Positions 16,362 through 24,561 of a stretch of 43,708 nt of DNA are shown here, piece after piece. The stretch's first letter is position 1. Each line of letters opens with the position of its first letter. Source of the stretch: Planctomycetaceae bacterium. GTDB taxonomy: Bacteria; Planctomycetota; Planctomycetia; Pirellulales; Thermoguttaceae. The notes under the pieces were generated by a model that was given only the letters and a program-made list of their open reading frames with translations, made no database searches and was not told where the DNA came from. The stretch is from contig JAAYAY010000383.1 in assembly GCA_012719125.1 (NCBI GenBank), positions 1-43,708 on the forward strand. Direction: 5' to 3'. The position numbers were made by a program, and so were the translations under genes.

Positions 16362-17717
16362 ATGAGACCGGGAAGATCAGGCAACAGCACAACGGCCTTT
16401 GTACTTCTTGCAGTGCTGATGGCGGGAGTGGTAGGGCTCGTCGATATCAGAAGGACGGAGGCTGCTTCCGAACAACCAGGGTCGTTCCGTGCGGCTTGTG
16501 TGAAGGTCGATATCACGCCCGACACGCCTCAGTGGCTTCAGGGCTACGGTCCGCGTCAATCGACGGGTGTCCACGATCCCATCTACCATCGGATTGCCGT
16601 CCTGGATGACGCCGCGACGACCCTGTGCCTCGTGTCGACCGACATCTGCACGATCTCGCCGTCGTTCTACCAAGACTTCTGCAAGAAGCTGGAGCGCGAG
16701 ACCTCAATCCGTTCTGAGAACTTCTGGTGGTCAACGACCCACACCCATTCGGCCCCTCATGTTGGGCCGCAGGACCTGGCCAAGTTGTTCTCCGGCACGC
16801 TGGGGGATCGGTTTTCCATCAAGCACGACACGGCCTATTGGGCGTCGGTCGCGGACAAGTTGATCGCCGGCATCAAGGAAGCCCAGTCGCGGCTCGAACC
16901 GGCACGCCTGGGAATTGCCGCCGGCACGGCGGCCGCCAACGTGAACCGGCGCCAGCGGCGGGCGGACGGCCGGACCGTCCTGGGCGTGAACCCGGAAGGG
17001 CCCGTGGATCGGCAACTTGGCGTGTTTCGCATCGAGCGACCTGACGGCACGTTGATCGGACTGATTGCCAACTACGCCGTCCACGGCACGTCCCTGGGAG
17101 GAAAGAACCAACTGATCAGTGGTGACGTGCCGGGCTATGCGGCGCACTACGTGGAACGTTCGACGGGGGTACCCATGCTTTTCATCAACGGTGCCGAGGG
17201 AAACGCGGCGCCGCTGCACAGCGTCGGCGCAAACATCGAGGATCCGCGACTGAAGGATTACGACGGGCTACTGGGCGAACGAATCCTGGCTGCCAATGCT
17301 GCGATCGAGAACACGACCGCGGATGTCACGTTACGCGTTGGAAAGACGGTCGTCGAGACGCCTCGCAAAGCCGGCCTGGGCTGGCCCGACACCCTGGCGG
17401 ACTACTCATCCATTTCTGCCGACGGCACACCCCAGGTGCGGGTTCCGGTCTGCAGCCTGGTCATCAACGGCGATACCGTGATCTGGGCGGCACCGCTGGA
17501 ACTGTTCAGCGAAGTGCCTCTGAGTGTTCGGGAGACCTCTCCGTTCGCACGCACCTTCTACTTCGGACTGACGAATGGCTCCCTCCTTTATCTACCCACG
17601 AAGGCAGCCTTTGCAGAAGGTGGATACGAGCCGAACGTGTCGCCTTTTACGGACCGTGCCGAAGCCGACTTCACCGCCGCCGTGACACAGTATTTGCAGC
17701 AATTGAAGAAGAAGTAG
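16362..17717 (+). CDS. exported neutral ceramidase-like hydrolase (N-terminal domain only)
   Basis: A 451-residue protein with a signal peptide (hydrophobic TTAFVLLAVLMAGVVGLVDI). The mature part starts FRAACVKVDITPDTPQWLQG, the usual opening of neutral/alkaline ceramidase-type proteins. Motifs of that fold are present: STTHTHSAPHVGP (zinc-binding histidines), AVHGTSLGGKNQLISGDVPG and LFINGAEGNAAP. True ceramidases are about 650-750 residues and carry a C-terminal Ig-like domain that is missing here; short forms are common in this lineage and their substrate is unknown. It is probably a zinc-dependent amidase or deacylase acting outside the cytoplasm, and ceramide as substrate is doubtful. 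ATG 16362 has tgagga 7 bases upstream; a 14-codon extension from 16320 is unlikely. It sits between sugar-degrading genes. Confidence 0.8.
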   Translation: MRPGRSGNSTTAFVLLAVLMAGVVGLVDIRRTEAASEQPGSFRAACVKVDITPDTPQWLQGYGPRQSTGVHDPIYHRIAVLDDAATTLCLVSTDICTISPSFYQDFCKKLERETSIRSENFWWSTTHTHSAPHVGPQDLAKLFSGTLGDRFSIKHDTAYWASVADKLIAGIKEAQSRLEPARLGIAAGTAAANVNRRQRRADGRTVLGVNPEGPVDRQLGVFRIERPDGTLIGLIANYAVHGTSLGGKNQLISGDVPGYAAHYVERSTGVPMLFINGAEGNAAPLHSVGANIEDPRLKDYDGLLGERILAANAAIENTTADVTLRVGKTVVETPRKAGLGWPDTLADYSSISADGTPQVRVPVCSLVINGDTVIWAAPLELFSEVPLSVRETSPFARTFYFGLTNGSLLYLPTKAAFAEGGYEPNVSPFTDRAEADFTAAVTQYLQQLKKK

Positions 17718-17876
17718 TTCCCTGACGCTGGTTCCCTTGAATCGAGTTCAGTAGACTGGAGCAATCCCGTACACCGTTCAGAATGATCCGTACACGGTGC
17801 CCTCCACATTGCAGAAGCCGGCTTGCCTGCAGGACCACGGAGGGCATACCCTCTGTCACACCACATCGAGGTACTC

Positions 17877-19151
17877 ATGAATCAACCTTCCACAAAACGG
17901 ACTTCCCGAGCGACCGTTGCGGCGGGCACCGACGGAAACCGTGGCGCCAACCGCCGTCAGTTTCTGAAGACAGCGGGAGCCACGGCATTTGGCGTGCCCT
18001 TGATCATCACCTCGTCGGCCCTCGGCAGCGCCGATCGTCCCGCGGCCAGTGACCGGATCGTGATGGCGGGCATTGGAATCGGCAACATGGGACGCGGCGA
18101 CCAGGGAGCGTTCCTTGGCCGCAACGACGTGCAATACGTGGCGATGTGCGACGTTCGCGAGGCCAATCGGGAGGAATCGAAGGCCCGCATCGACGGCCGC
18201 TACCAGAACAAGGACTGCAAGACCTACAACGATTTCCGCGAACTGCTGGCCCGGCCGGACATCGACGCCGTTCACGTCGCCACACCGGACCACTGGCATG
18301 CCGTCCTCGTCATCGAGGCCTGCCGGCACGGCAAGGACGTCTACTGCCAGAAGCCCGAGACGCTCACGCTGCGTGAGGGCCCGCTGATGATCGCTGCCGC
18401 TCGCCGGTACGGTCGTATCGTCTCGGGCGGCAGCCAGCGCGTGCTGGGAGACTACCGCCACTTGGTCGACCCGGCGTGGGCCGGCGAACTCGGAACGATC
18501 CGATCGATCAACGTCAACGTTGGGCCGCTGCCCCAGTTGTGCAATCTGCCGGAAGAGGAAATGGTCGAGAAGATCGACTGGAACATGTGGCTCGGCCCGG
18601 CGCCCTGGGGGCCGTACAACTCGAAACGCTGCAGCGGCAGCTACTCGATCAACGGCGCGAGCTGGCGGTCGTTCTTCGATTACTCGGGCGGCGGCATGAC
18701 CGACTGGGGCGCTCACCACTTCGGCGGCGCGACGTTCATCTGCAACGTTCGGGAACTGCAGCCGGTGGAAGTCGTGTACAACGATACTGCCGACGGGCAA
18801 TGGCTCGACTATCGCTATCCCAACGGCTTGACGATCCATCACAACAAGCCCGGCTCCGGCAACCTGGAGATCGTCGGCACGCCCGGCGAGCAACTGGCGC
18901 CGAAGCCGGTTCCGATGTACAAGGGATCGGGCGGGATCTACGGCGACTTCATCCACTGCGTGAAAACTCGCGAGACCCCGTTCCGCGACATCGAGAGAGC
19001 GGTCAATACCTGCGTGCTGGCCCACCTCGGCAACATCGCCTATCAGTTGAAGCGATCGCTGAAGTGGGACGCGGCCGCCCAGCAGTTTGTCGGTGACGAA
19101 GAGGCCAACCGCATGGTCGACCGGGGCCGCCGCGAACCGTGGCAACTGTAG
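17877..19151 (+). CDS. Tat-exported Gfo/Idh/MocA oxidoreductase
   Basis: A 424-residue protein with a full Tat signal: NRRQFLKTAGATAFGVPLII with R26-R27. The Rossmann nucleotide site follows as GIGIGNMG (residues 65-72). CQKPETL carries the family's conserved lysine-proline (K159-P160), and TPDHWHA lies in the expected loop. DWGAHHFGGA in the C-terminal half carries the usual active-site histidines. The last 21 residues contain FVGDEEANRM and PW, almost the same as in the second oxidoreductase at 33218. Members oxidise or epimerise sugars, or cleave glycosides through a keto intermediate, with a bound NAD(P); Tat export fits a tightly bound cofactor. ATG 17877 is chosen because the twin-arginine motif falls near the N-terminus and gagg precedes it; an in-frame start at 17823 adds 18 unlikely residues. 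Two HEAT-repeat genes follow. Confidence 0.85.
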   Translation: MNQPSTKRTSRATVAAGTDGNRGANRRQFLKTAGATAFGVPLIITSSALGSADRPAASDRIVMAGIGIGNMGRGDQGAFLGRNDVQYVAMCDVREANREESKARIDGRYQNKDCKTYNDFRELLARPDIDAVHVATPDHWHAVLVIEACRHGKDVYCQKPETLTLREGPLMIAAARRYGRIVSGGSQRVLGDYRHLVDPAWAGELGTIRSINVNVGPLPQLCNLPEEEMVEKIDWNMWLGPAPWGPYNSKRCSGSYSINGASWRSFFDYSGGGMTDWGAHHFGGATFICNVRELQPVEVVYNDTADGQWLDYRYPNGLTIHHNKPGSGNLEIVGTPGEQLAPKPVPMYKGSGGIYGDFIHCVKTRETPFRDIERAVNTCVLAHLGNIAYQLKRSLKWDAAAQQFVGDEEANRMVDRGRREPWQL

Positions 19152-19226
19152 TTCGCGGTGCCCGGTCCCCGGCCGGAGTCGCTCCATCGAACCATCTCCC
19201 CACACTTCCATAAACGGAAACTTCCC

Positions 19227-19937
19227 ATGTTGGATCAAGCCTTTGAAGCTCTCAAGACATACGACTATGGCACCCCGATCAGCGAACTGCAGGGGATTGA
19301 AGACGCCATGGTCGCGGCGCACGCCGACCCTGCCGTCCGCCAGGATCTGGAACAACACCTGATTGCCGCGCTGGGTAGCGACATCTCCCGCGACGCGAAG
19401 GACTACGTCTGCCGCAAACTGGCCGGAATCGGTACGCCTGCCGCCGTCCCGGCACTCTCCAAACTGCTGCCGATCGAGGCCAACTCGCACCTGGCGCGCC
19501 ACGCGTTGGAACGAATTCCCGGTCCGGAAGCGCTAGCAGCCCTGGCGACGGCCGCGAAAGAACTGAGCGGCAAGCTGAAGATCGGGGCTATTGGCTCGCT
19601 CGGAGCCCGAGGCGACAGTTCCAGCGTTGCGACACTGGCCAGCCTGTTGAACGACGCCGACCCTGCCGTGGCCCGTTCGGCGGCCATGTCACTCGGGTTG
19701 ATCGGCGGTTCTGAGGCAACGGCTGTTCTGCAATCGGCGATCCAGACTGGAACCGGCGATAAGGATTCCCTGATCGACGCCCTGTTGGAATGTGCCGAAT
19801 CGCTGGTCCGCTCCAAGCAGACCGTCGAAGCGAAGGTGATTTACGAGTCGTTGTCGGGCGATCAGCAACCGCGTCTGATTCGTCTGGCCGCCACGCGCGG
19901 TCTGCTGGCCTGCGGTGCCCGGACGGCGGCGTCCTGA
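19227..19937 (+). CDS. HEAT-repeat protein (short, no signal peptide)
   Basis: A 236-residue protein built of HEAT-like helical repeats (AVPALSKLLPIEANSHLAR, GSLGARGDSSSVATLASLL, DADPAVARSAAMSLGLIGG). The start at ATG 19227 gives MLDQAFEALKTYDYG with no export signal. It is clearly homologous to the first 230 or so residues of the fused HEAT protein at 34628: GARGDSSSVATLASLLNDAD here matches GARRDGQAIPALGKLLRDGD there, and VEAKVIYESL matches ERAIAVYDRL. In the fused protein this part is exported, so losing the signal here is odd; it may act in the cytoplasm, or the true start may lie upstream. HEAT repeats are protein-binding scaffolds and no catalysis is expected. It lies 75 bases after the oxidoreductase gene and 88 bases before the next HEAT gene, in one likely operon. 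Confidence 0.75.
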   Translation: MLDQAFEALKTYDYGTPISELQGIEDAMVAAHADPAVRQDLEQHLIAALGSDISRDAKDYVCRKLAGIGTPAAVPALSKLLPIEANSHLARHALERIPGPEALAALATAAKELSGKLKIGAIGSLGARGDSSSVATLASLLNDADPAVARSAAMSLGLIGGSEATAVLQSAIQTGTGDKDSLIDALLECAESLVRSKQTVEAKVIYESLSGDQQPRLIRLAATRGLLACGARTAAS

Positions 19938-20025
19938 AACCCGGCGAGTGTCGTCCACGGCCGAAAGGCGCGCGTGTTCCCGCAAGACCTACTACCGAAA
20001 CCTCCTGAATTCAAGGTATGACGAT

Positions 20026-21402
20026 ATGCTTCGACGACCAATCTCACTCCTGATGCTCGTGGCGTTCTGCGCCGCTGCGGTGACCGTCCATGCCGACGCT
20101 TCCGACGATCTGGTGGACCAGATTGTCAAGTTGCTCGGCCATCCGGATCGCGAGTTCCGTGCGGCAGCCCTGGAACGGGTCCGCACGGACGCCAAGGGAG
20201 CGACTCATACGCTGACCTTTGCCGCCCAACTTCCGAAGCTTGACGCTTCCGCTCGGGCGGCACTCATTACGGCACTCGGCGACCGGGGCGACACGGCGGC
20301 CCGACCGGCGGTGCTGGAACAACTCGACGGCAGCCCGGACGAGGAAGTCCGAACCGCGGCGCTGGCTGCCCTCGGCGAGATCGGAACGCCCTCCGATCTG
20401 CCGAGACTGGTCAAGGCCTTGGCATCCGAGTCCGCTGCCGAGCAGGAGGCCGCTGGCACGGCCCTCACCCGCCTGCGTGACCCTTCCGTGGTCAAGGTGC
20501 TAGCCGCCGACATGAAAACCGCTCCCCCGCAAGTGCGCGGCAAGTTGATTGAAGTGCTTGCCGCTCGCCGCGCCACGGGCGAACTTGACGCGATCATCGC
20601 CGCCGCCATGGACGACGACGCCAGCGTCCGTACGGCCGCGATGAACGCTCTGGGCCAGATCGGCAAGCCCGATCAACTCGCCACGATGCTGCCGGGCGTC
20701 TTGAAGGCCGCCCGAGGAGGCGAACGGGACAATGCCGAGCGGAACGTAGCCGAGGTCTGCAACCGGATCGACAACGAGGGTCAGCGCGGCGATGCCTTGA
20801 TCGCTGCCCTCGACACCGTCGCAGTTGCCCAGCGCGACGAATTGATGCCGCTCGTTGGTCGGGTCGGCGGCAAACGGTTGATCCGGTTCGTCGCCGATAT
20901 TGCCATGGGCGACGACGCTTCCCGCCGGTCGTTCGGCATCGACGCCCTCAGCAAGTGGCCGGATGCAAGTCCTGCCGACACGCTTCTCGAAATCGCCAAC
21001 AAGACGACCGACGCAGCAGAGCGTCGCCAGGCGTTTCAGGCATACGTCAAGGTCTGCGCGATTCGCGATCGTCGCAACGACCAGCAGCGACTGGAACGGA
21101 TGAAGCAGGCGATGAAAGAGGCACGCACCACCGAGGAGAAGATCGCCGTCATCAATCGCACGCGGACCGCTTACGACGTGGAAGCCATGCGGTTTGTGCG
21201 TCCCTACCTGGACCAGCCGGAGTTCTGCCAGGCCGCCTGCGAAACGATTGTCGAGCTTGCCCACCACCGCCAGGTCCGCGACCCGAACAAGGCCGAGTTT
21301 GATGCGGTTCTCGACCAGGTGATCAAGCTCAGTACCAACGACGAACTCGTCGAACGAGCCAACCGTTACAAACGCGGTGAAACCTGGGAACGCAAGAAGT
21401 GA
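20026..21402 (+). CDS. exported HEAT-repeat protein
   Basis: A 458-residue protein with a signal peptide (MLRRPISLLMLVAFCAAAVTVHA). The mature part is a series of HEAT/PBS-lyase-type repeats (GDRGDTAARPAVLEQL, DEEVRTAALAALGEIGTPSD, DASVRTAAMNALGQIGKPDQ), with a C-terminal helical part containing RRNDQQRLERMKQAMKEA and STNDELVERANRYKRG. It corresponds to the C-terminal two thirds of the fused HEAT protein at 34628: GDRGDTAARPAVL matches GDRGDVAARPAIL, and the ends NDELVERANRY and DGELVRRAREL match. ATG 20026 has aagg 9 bases upstream. Such proteins follow Gfo/Idh/MocA genes here twice, suggesting a scaffold for the exported oxidoreductase; that partnership is inferred from gene order. Confidence 0.8.
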   Translation: MLRRPISLLMLVAFCAAAVTVHADASDDLVDQIVKLLGHPDREFRAAALERVRTDAKGATHTLTFAAQLPKLDASARAALITALGDRGDTAARPAVLEQLDGSPDEEVRTAALAALGEIGTPSDLPRLVKALASESAAEQEAAGTALTRLRDPSVVKVLAADMKTAPPQVRGKLIEVLAARRATGELDAIIAAAMDDDASVRTAAMNALGQIGKPDQLATMLPGVLKAARGGERDNAERNVAEVCNRIDNEGQRGDALIAALDTVAVAQRDELMPLVGRVGGKRLIRFVADIAMGDDASRRSFGIDALSKWPDASPADTLLEIANKTTDAAERRQAFQAYVKVCAIRDRRNDQQRLERMKQAMKEARTTEEKIAVINRTRTAYDVEAMRFVRPYLDQPEFCQAACETIVELAHHRQVRDPNKAEFDAVLDQVIKLSTNDELVERANRYKRGETWERKK

Positions 21403-21446
21403 GCGGCGCTGGCTCGGATTGTGGATGGACCGTACGTGCAACCGCC

Positions 21447-21474
21447 CGTCATTCCCGCCTGGGCGGGAATGACG
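21447..21474. repeat. cgtcattcccgcc palindrome between convergent genes
   Basis: CGTCATTCCCGCC-TG-GGCGGGAATGACG is a nearly perfect 28-base palindrome with 13-bp arms. It lies in the 92-base gap between the ends of two convergent genes. A strong hairpin there could limit read-through from both sides, although no T-run follows. Confidence 0.8.
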
Positions 21475-21494
21475 TGGTGATTTGCGTTGGATAG

Positions 21495-24092
21495 CTACGG
21501 TGCGATCGCCTGCTCGCGTGCGACGGTCCAGGTGCGGCCGCGCCAGGCGAGTGTGGCGGGGCCGAAAGCGTGGAAGACACGCACCTGCCCGCTGTCGACC
21601 AGCGGCTTGTCGTCGAGCGACTGAAGGGTAAACAACGCCCCCTCGGGATAATCGTTCCCGCCCCATCGCAAGGCGTAGAAGGCGGCAAAACTCGCCGATT
21701 CCACCGCCACGCCCCAGGGCGGCAGCACGACGGCACCGCCCTGCTCCGTCTCGACCGTGGCGTCCGTGCGGCCGAAGTTGACCACCACGGTCACCGCGTC
21801 GGCGCCGGCGCCATAAGTGGCCCGGCGGACGGTGCGATCGGCGGTGAGGAATTCCAGCCGGGTGAGGCGCGCATGGGCCGTGGCGGCATGGAGCGGGGCA
21901 AGCAGCTCGTGCGTGTTCTTGATGAATACGTCGGTCGGGTGCAGCCCCTCGGCCCAGCCGTCGCTGCGGACGAAAGCACCGCGAGCAGGTTCGTCGGGCA
22001 CGTCCGCCACAGGCTCGAATCGGATCTCGGGCGTGAGAACGAGGCGGCCGGCAAGAACGCGGTTCTGGCGGTCGCCGCCGGCCAGGGAAGCACGCGCGTC
22101 GGCGTTGTTCAATGCGAAGAGACCGATGTAGATATTCACTGCCTTGTCATGTACCGACGACGGCACGGTGACGGTTTCGGGACCGAACGGGATGGTCTGT
22201 CCGGCTCGCCACTGCGAGGTGGGCGGCACGGCGGCCTGGTCGTTCTGGAAGAAGATCTTGTTCTCCGTGCCGAAATGCACGAAGATCCGCCAGTCGTCCT
22301 TCACGTCGGCCTCCACGTCCCAGGCATAGCGGATCTGGAAGGTTTGCTTGCCGGTCGCTTTCACTTCGACGACGCGCGGTCGCACCATCACCTTGGCCTG
22401 CGGAGCGGCGGGCTGCTCCGTCCAGTAGAGATGGTCGGGGATGGAGTGGTAGTAGAGCGGGCGGGCACACAGGGCGTGGTGGGCCACACATTCGGCGGCC
22501 TGGTCGGCGGCATAACCATACTTGCCGTAGGCGATCTGGCAGTCGTGGTAGACCATTTCCCAGAAGGGGATGACCGTTGCGCCAAGGCTGGCGGGATCCA
22601 GGTTGTGGTAGTAGCGGCCGCTCACCGCGACGAGGCCCTCGAAGAAGTCGCTGTGGGGCAGCGCCCATTCGCGGCCGCATTCGCTGCCGAACAGGCCGAA
22701 GGTATCCCGGGCGTAGTCGCTGAGCTTCTGCTTCCAGGCGATGTCGCCGTTGCGGTCGAGGGGGTGGGCCGGGTCGTTGCATTCCCGCGGCCCAACGGCA
22801 AACGTCGTATCGATGAAGTAGCTCCAGGGCTTGAAGAGCTTGGAGATCTCAGGCAGGTTCTGAGGCCGCATGGCCAGTTCGAGTTGCTTCGGGGCGCACA
22901 CCATCCAGGCCCGGCCGCCGAGCCAGCGCCCGCCTTTTCGGGGATTGCCGTCGGCGTCCTTCTCGATGAAGCTCAGGTCGAAGCTCTTGGCGTCGGCGTA
23001 CATGTCCTGCACGTTGTCGTGAAGACAGCCCACGTAGCCGAGCTGCTGGATGCGGCGTATAGCGTCGGCGAGGGCGTCGTTGCCGCCGCATTCGGAGTTA
23101 GCCGGCAGGTTGTCGGGGTGGCGGCAGTCATAGCCGCCCTCGGTCCAGCCACCGATCATGAACAGGGCGCGGTCGAGGCCCACGTCTTTCTTGAGGTGTT
23201 CCGCGATCCGGGCGGCTTCGTCGAAGGTCCATCGGACGTTGACCGACTCCTCTTCCTTGCTGTCCTCACTCATGCGGCGGGCGAGGCAGGTCCACAGCTT
23301 CACGTTCGATGCACCGATGAGGTTGGCCATGTGTGGGTTCCTCGCCGTCTTCTGCCGGAGAGTGACGGCGAGCCCCTTCTGCTCGGCGAGCAGGCGGTAG
23401 CCGGCGGCGATGGTGTTCCAGTCGCCCTCGCCCAGCGGCGTGAGGCGAACGGAGCGAGCCCTGCGCCGTAGGCGGAAAGTCGTGGTAAGGCGCTGCCGGA
23501 CCGGTCCGTTCTCCGGCAGCACGCTCTTCACCTCGGGGAAGGTATAGGCGTCGTCCCAGTCGGCGATGAGTACCGAGCCGCTCTTGGCGAAGCCGAGCAC
23601 GTTCATGTGGCAGCCTTCGTAGTCGCTCGTGCCGAAGCTGCGCGTGAACGACACGCCGCTGTCGGCCGGAATGAGCAGCCCCTCGCGACACGGGACGACG
23701 AGGTAGCCCTTCTCGGCGTCGGTGACGGTGAGGGCATCGCCGAGGACGCTCACCTCTCCGGCGTCTTTGCCGCCGTAGCGGATCTCCAGCGAGCGGCCGT
23801 CGCCGGTCAACTCGAAGGCGACCTCGGCACCGTTCTTCGTTCGCAACACCACGGCCTTGCCTTCCTGAACCTGTTCGACTTCGGCGAATTCGCCCGAGAG
23901 ATCCTGCCCGGTGCCCACAGTTGCCATACCCGTCGTCGGCCAGCGCACGCCCGACTTCGCATCTGTAAGTGCCCAATCGCCCGTAGTCCTATCGACTTCG
24001 ACGGAGAGCCAGCGACTCTCCAGGCGCAGATTGGCAGCGCTGGCAGTGGTGGCCGCCAACAACAGTACGGTGAAGACGTAGATTCGGCTCAT
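21495..24092 (-). CDS. exported glycosidase-like protein (possibly DUF5696)
   Basis: An 865-residue protein with a Sec signal peptide (MSRIYVFTVLLLAATTASA). Residues 20-250 look like a beta-sandwich (LRLESRWLSVEVDRTTGDWA, SLEIRYGGKDAGEVSVLGDA). A barrel follows at about 290-560 with acidic motifs on predicted strand ends: LHDNVQDMY, YFIDTTFA (D428) and FGSECGREWALPH (E471). The C-terminal part (from about 700) is again beta-rich (VTVVVNFGRTDATVE, TLAWRGRTW). The order sandwich-barrel-sandwich with DN/D/E motifs resembles the DUF5696 group, related to GH101-type enzymes, but I am not certain of the family and name no substrate. ATG 24092 has an aggagagg site upstream; an extension to 24179 would add 29 residues without sense. 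It stands alone on the minus strand between two plus-strand groups. Confidence 0.7.
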   Translation of the reverse strand: MSRIYVFTVLLLAATTASAANLRLESRWLSVEVDRTTGDWALTDAKSGVRWPTTGMATVGTGQDLSGEFAEVEQVQEGKAVVLRTKNGAEVAFELTGDGRSLEIRYGGKDAGEVSVLGDALTVTDAEKGYLVVPCREGLLIPADSGVSFTRSFGTSDYEGCHMNVLGFAKSGSVLIADWDDAYTFPEVKSVLPENGPVRQRLTTTFRLRRRARSVRLTPLGEGDWNTIAAGYRLLAEQKGLAVTLRQKTARNPHMANLIGASNVKLWTCLARRMSEDSKEEESVNVRWTFDEAARIAEHLKKDVGLDRALFMIGGWTEGGYDCRHPDNLPANSECGGNDALADAIRRIQQLGYVGCLHDNVQDMYADAKSFDLSFIEKDADGNPRKGGRWLGGRAWMVCAPKQLELAMRPQNLPEISKLFKPWSYFIDTTFAVGPRECNDPAHPLDRNGDIAWKQKLSDYARDTFGLFGSECGREWALPHSDFFEGLVAVSGRYYHNLDPASLGATVIPFWEMVYHDCQIAYGKYGYAADQAAECVAHHALCARPLYYHSIPDHLYWTEQPAAPQAKVMVRPRVVEVKATGKQTFQIRYAWDVEADVKDDWRIFVHFGTENKIFFQNDQAAVPPTSQWRAGQTIPFGPETVTVPSSVHDKAVNIYIGLFALNNADARASLAGGDRQNRVLAGRLVLTPEIRFEPVADVPDEPARGAFVRSDGWAEGLHPTDVFIKNTHELLAPLHAATAHARLTRLEFLTADRTVRRATYGAGADAVTVVVNFGRTDATVETEQGGAVVLPPWGVAVESASFAAFYALRWGGNDYPEGALFTLQSLDDKPLVDSGQVRVFHAFGPATLAWRGRTWTVAREQAIAP

Positions 24093-24209
24093 GACCCCTC
24101 TCCTGCGATCGGTACATCCCAAAGCGGGCAAATCCCGCACGCTGACTTCCACAAAAACATGCGTGCACCATGCCCGCAAAGTCCAGGATCACAACTCTAA
24201 ATGGCCTCA

Positions 24210-24235
24210 CGTCATTCCCGCGCAGGCGGGAATCC
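24210..24235. repeat. cgtcattcccgcg palindrome
   Basis: CGTCATTCCCGCGCAGGCGG followed by gaatcc: same family as the elements at 8351, 11768 and 21447. Confidence 0.75.
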
Positions 24236-24383
24236 AGTGACGATTCTACGGGACGGAATCGGCCGTGCAAAGACTGCCGGTCGCACCCGCTGAGGTCGGC
24301 CAACGGCACGGAAAAGACGTGCGTACGCCCGCGTCGGTGCCAGGTATCTGGACCGTCTGGAGGCAAATTCCGGAGAACAGGTC

Positions 24384-24420
24384 TGTCTAAATATGTCATG
24401 TCCATGTCATCAGAAGTCAT
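24384..24420 (+). promoter_or_regulatory. four tandem TGTCAT-type direct repeats (Pho-box-like operator)
   Basis: TGTCTA (24384), TGTCAT (24394), TGTCAT (24405) and AGTCAT (24415) are spaced 10, 11 and 10 bases, one helical turn each. The 7-base repeat plus 4-base spacer layout is that of PhoB-type response-regulator sites (consensus CTGTCAT). The last repeat abuts the candidate -35. The regulator is unknown and is not encoded in the window. Confidence 0.45.
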
Positions 24421-24449
24421 TGCAGACCCGACTTGTCCAACCATAGACT
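24420..24449 (+). promoter_or_regulatory. candidate promoter of the GH28-led operon
   Basis: TTGCAG (24420-24425), 18 bases, TAGACT (24444-24449). The implied leader is about 105 bases and contains a hairpin. The weak -35 next to tandem operator repeats is typical of activated promoters. Confidence 0.4.
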
Positions 24450-24518
24450 GGACGGTTCGGAATGGCGATAGGAAACCGGAAAAGAGTCGATGCGGGCCGA
24501 GAATCGCGATCACGTTGT

Positions 24519-24543
24519 CTGTCACTCGAAACAACCGAGACAG
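24519..24543 (+). other. leader hairpin before the GH28 gene
   Basis: CTGTC-ac-TCG pairs with CGA-GACAG around a 7-base loop, an 8-bp stem with a 2-base bulge, ending about 10 bases before the gaggg ribosome-binding site. It could affect translation; no known riboswitch is recognised. Confidence 0.3.
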
Positions 24544-24561
24544 GGAGGCTCCTGAGGGCAT

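Larger units (their letters stand above)
24093..24561. other. 469-base divergent regulatory region
   Basis: It lies between the start of the minus-strand gene at 24092 and the start of the GH28 gene at 24562. It holds an attcccgc palindrome (24210-24235), a run of TGTCAT-type direct repeats (24384-24420), a plausible promoter (24420-24449) and a leader hairpin (24519-24543). No credible gene is seen; the 131-codon plus frame over it reads through the repeats and ends inside the GH28 start region. Confidence 0.6.

Noticed and set aside
19227-21402. Frameshift splitting one HEAT gene
   Set aside because: The two frames are separated by 88 bases and the second has its own ribosome-binding site and signal peptide, so a real split (or an ancestral unfused state) is more likely than a sequencing error.
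21570-23471. 633-codon plus-strand frame
   Set aside because: It is antisense to the glycosidase-like gene on the minus strand, which has a signal peptide and a good ribosome-binding site.
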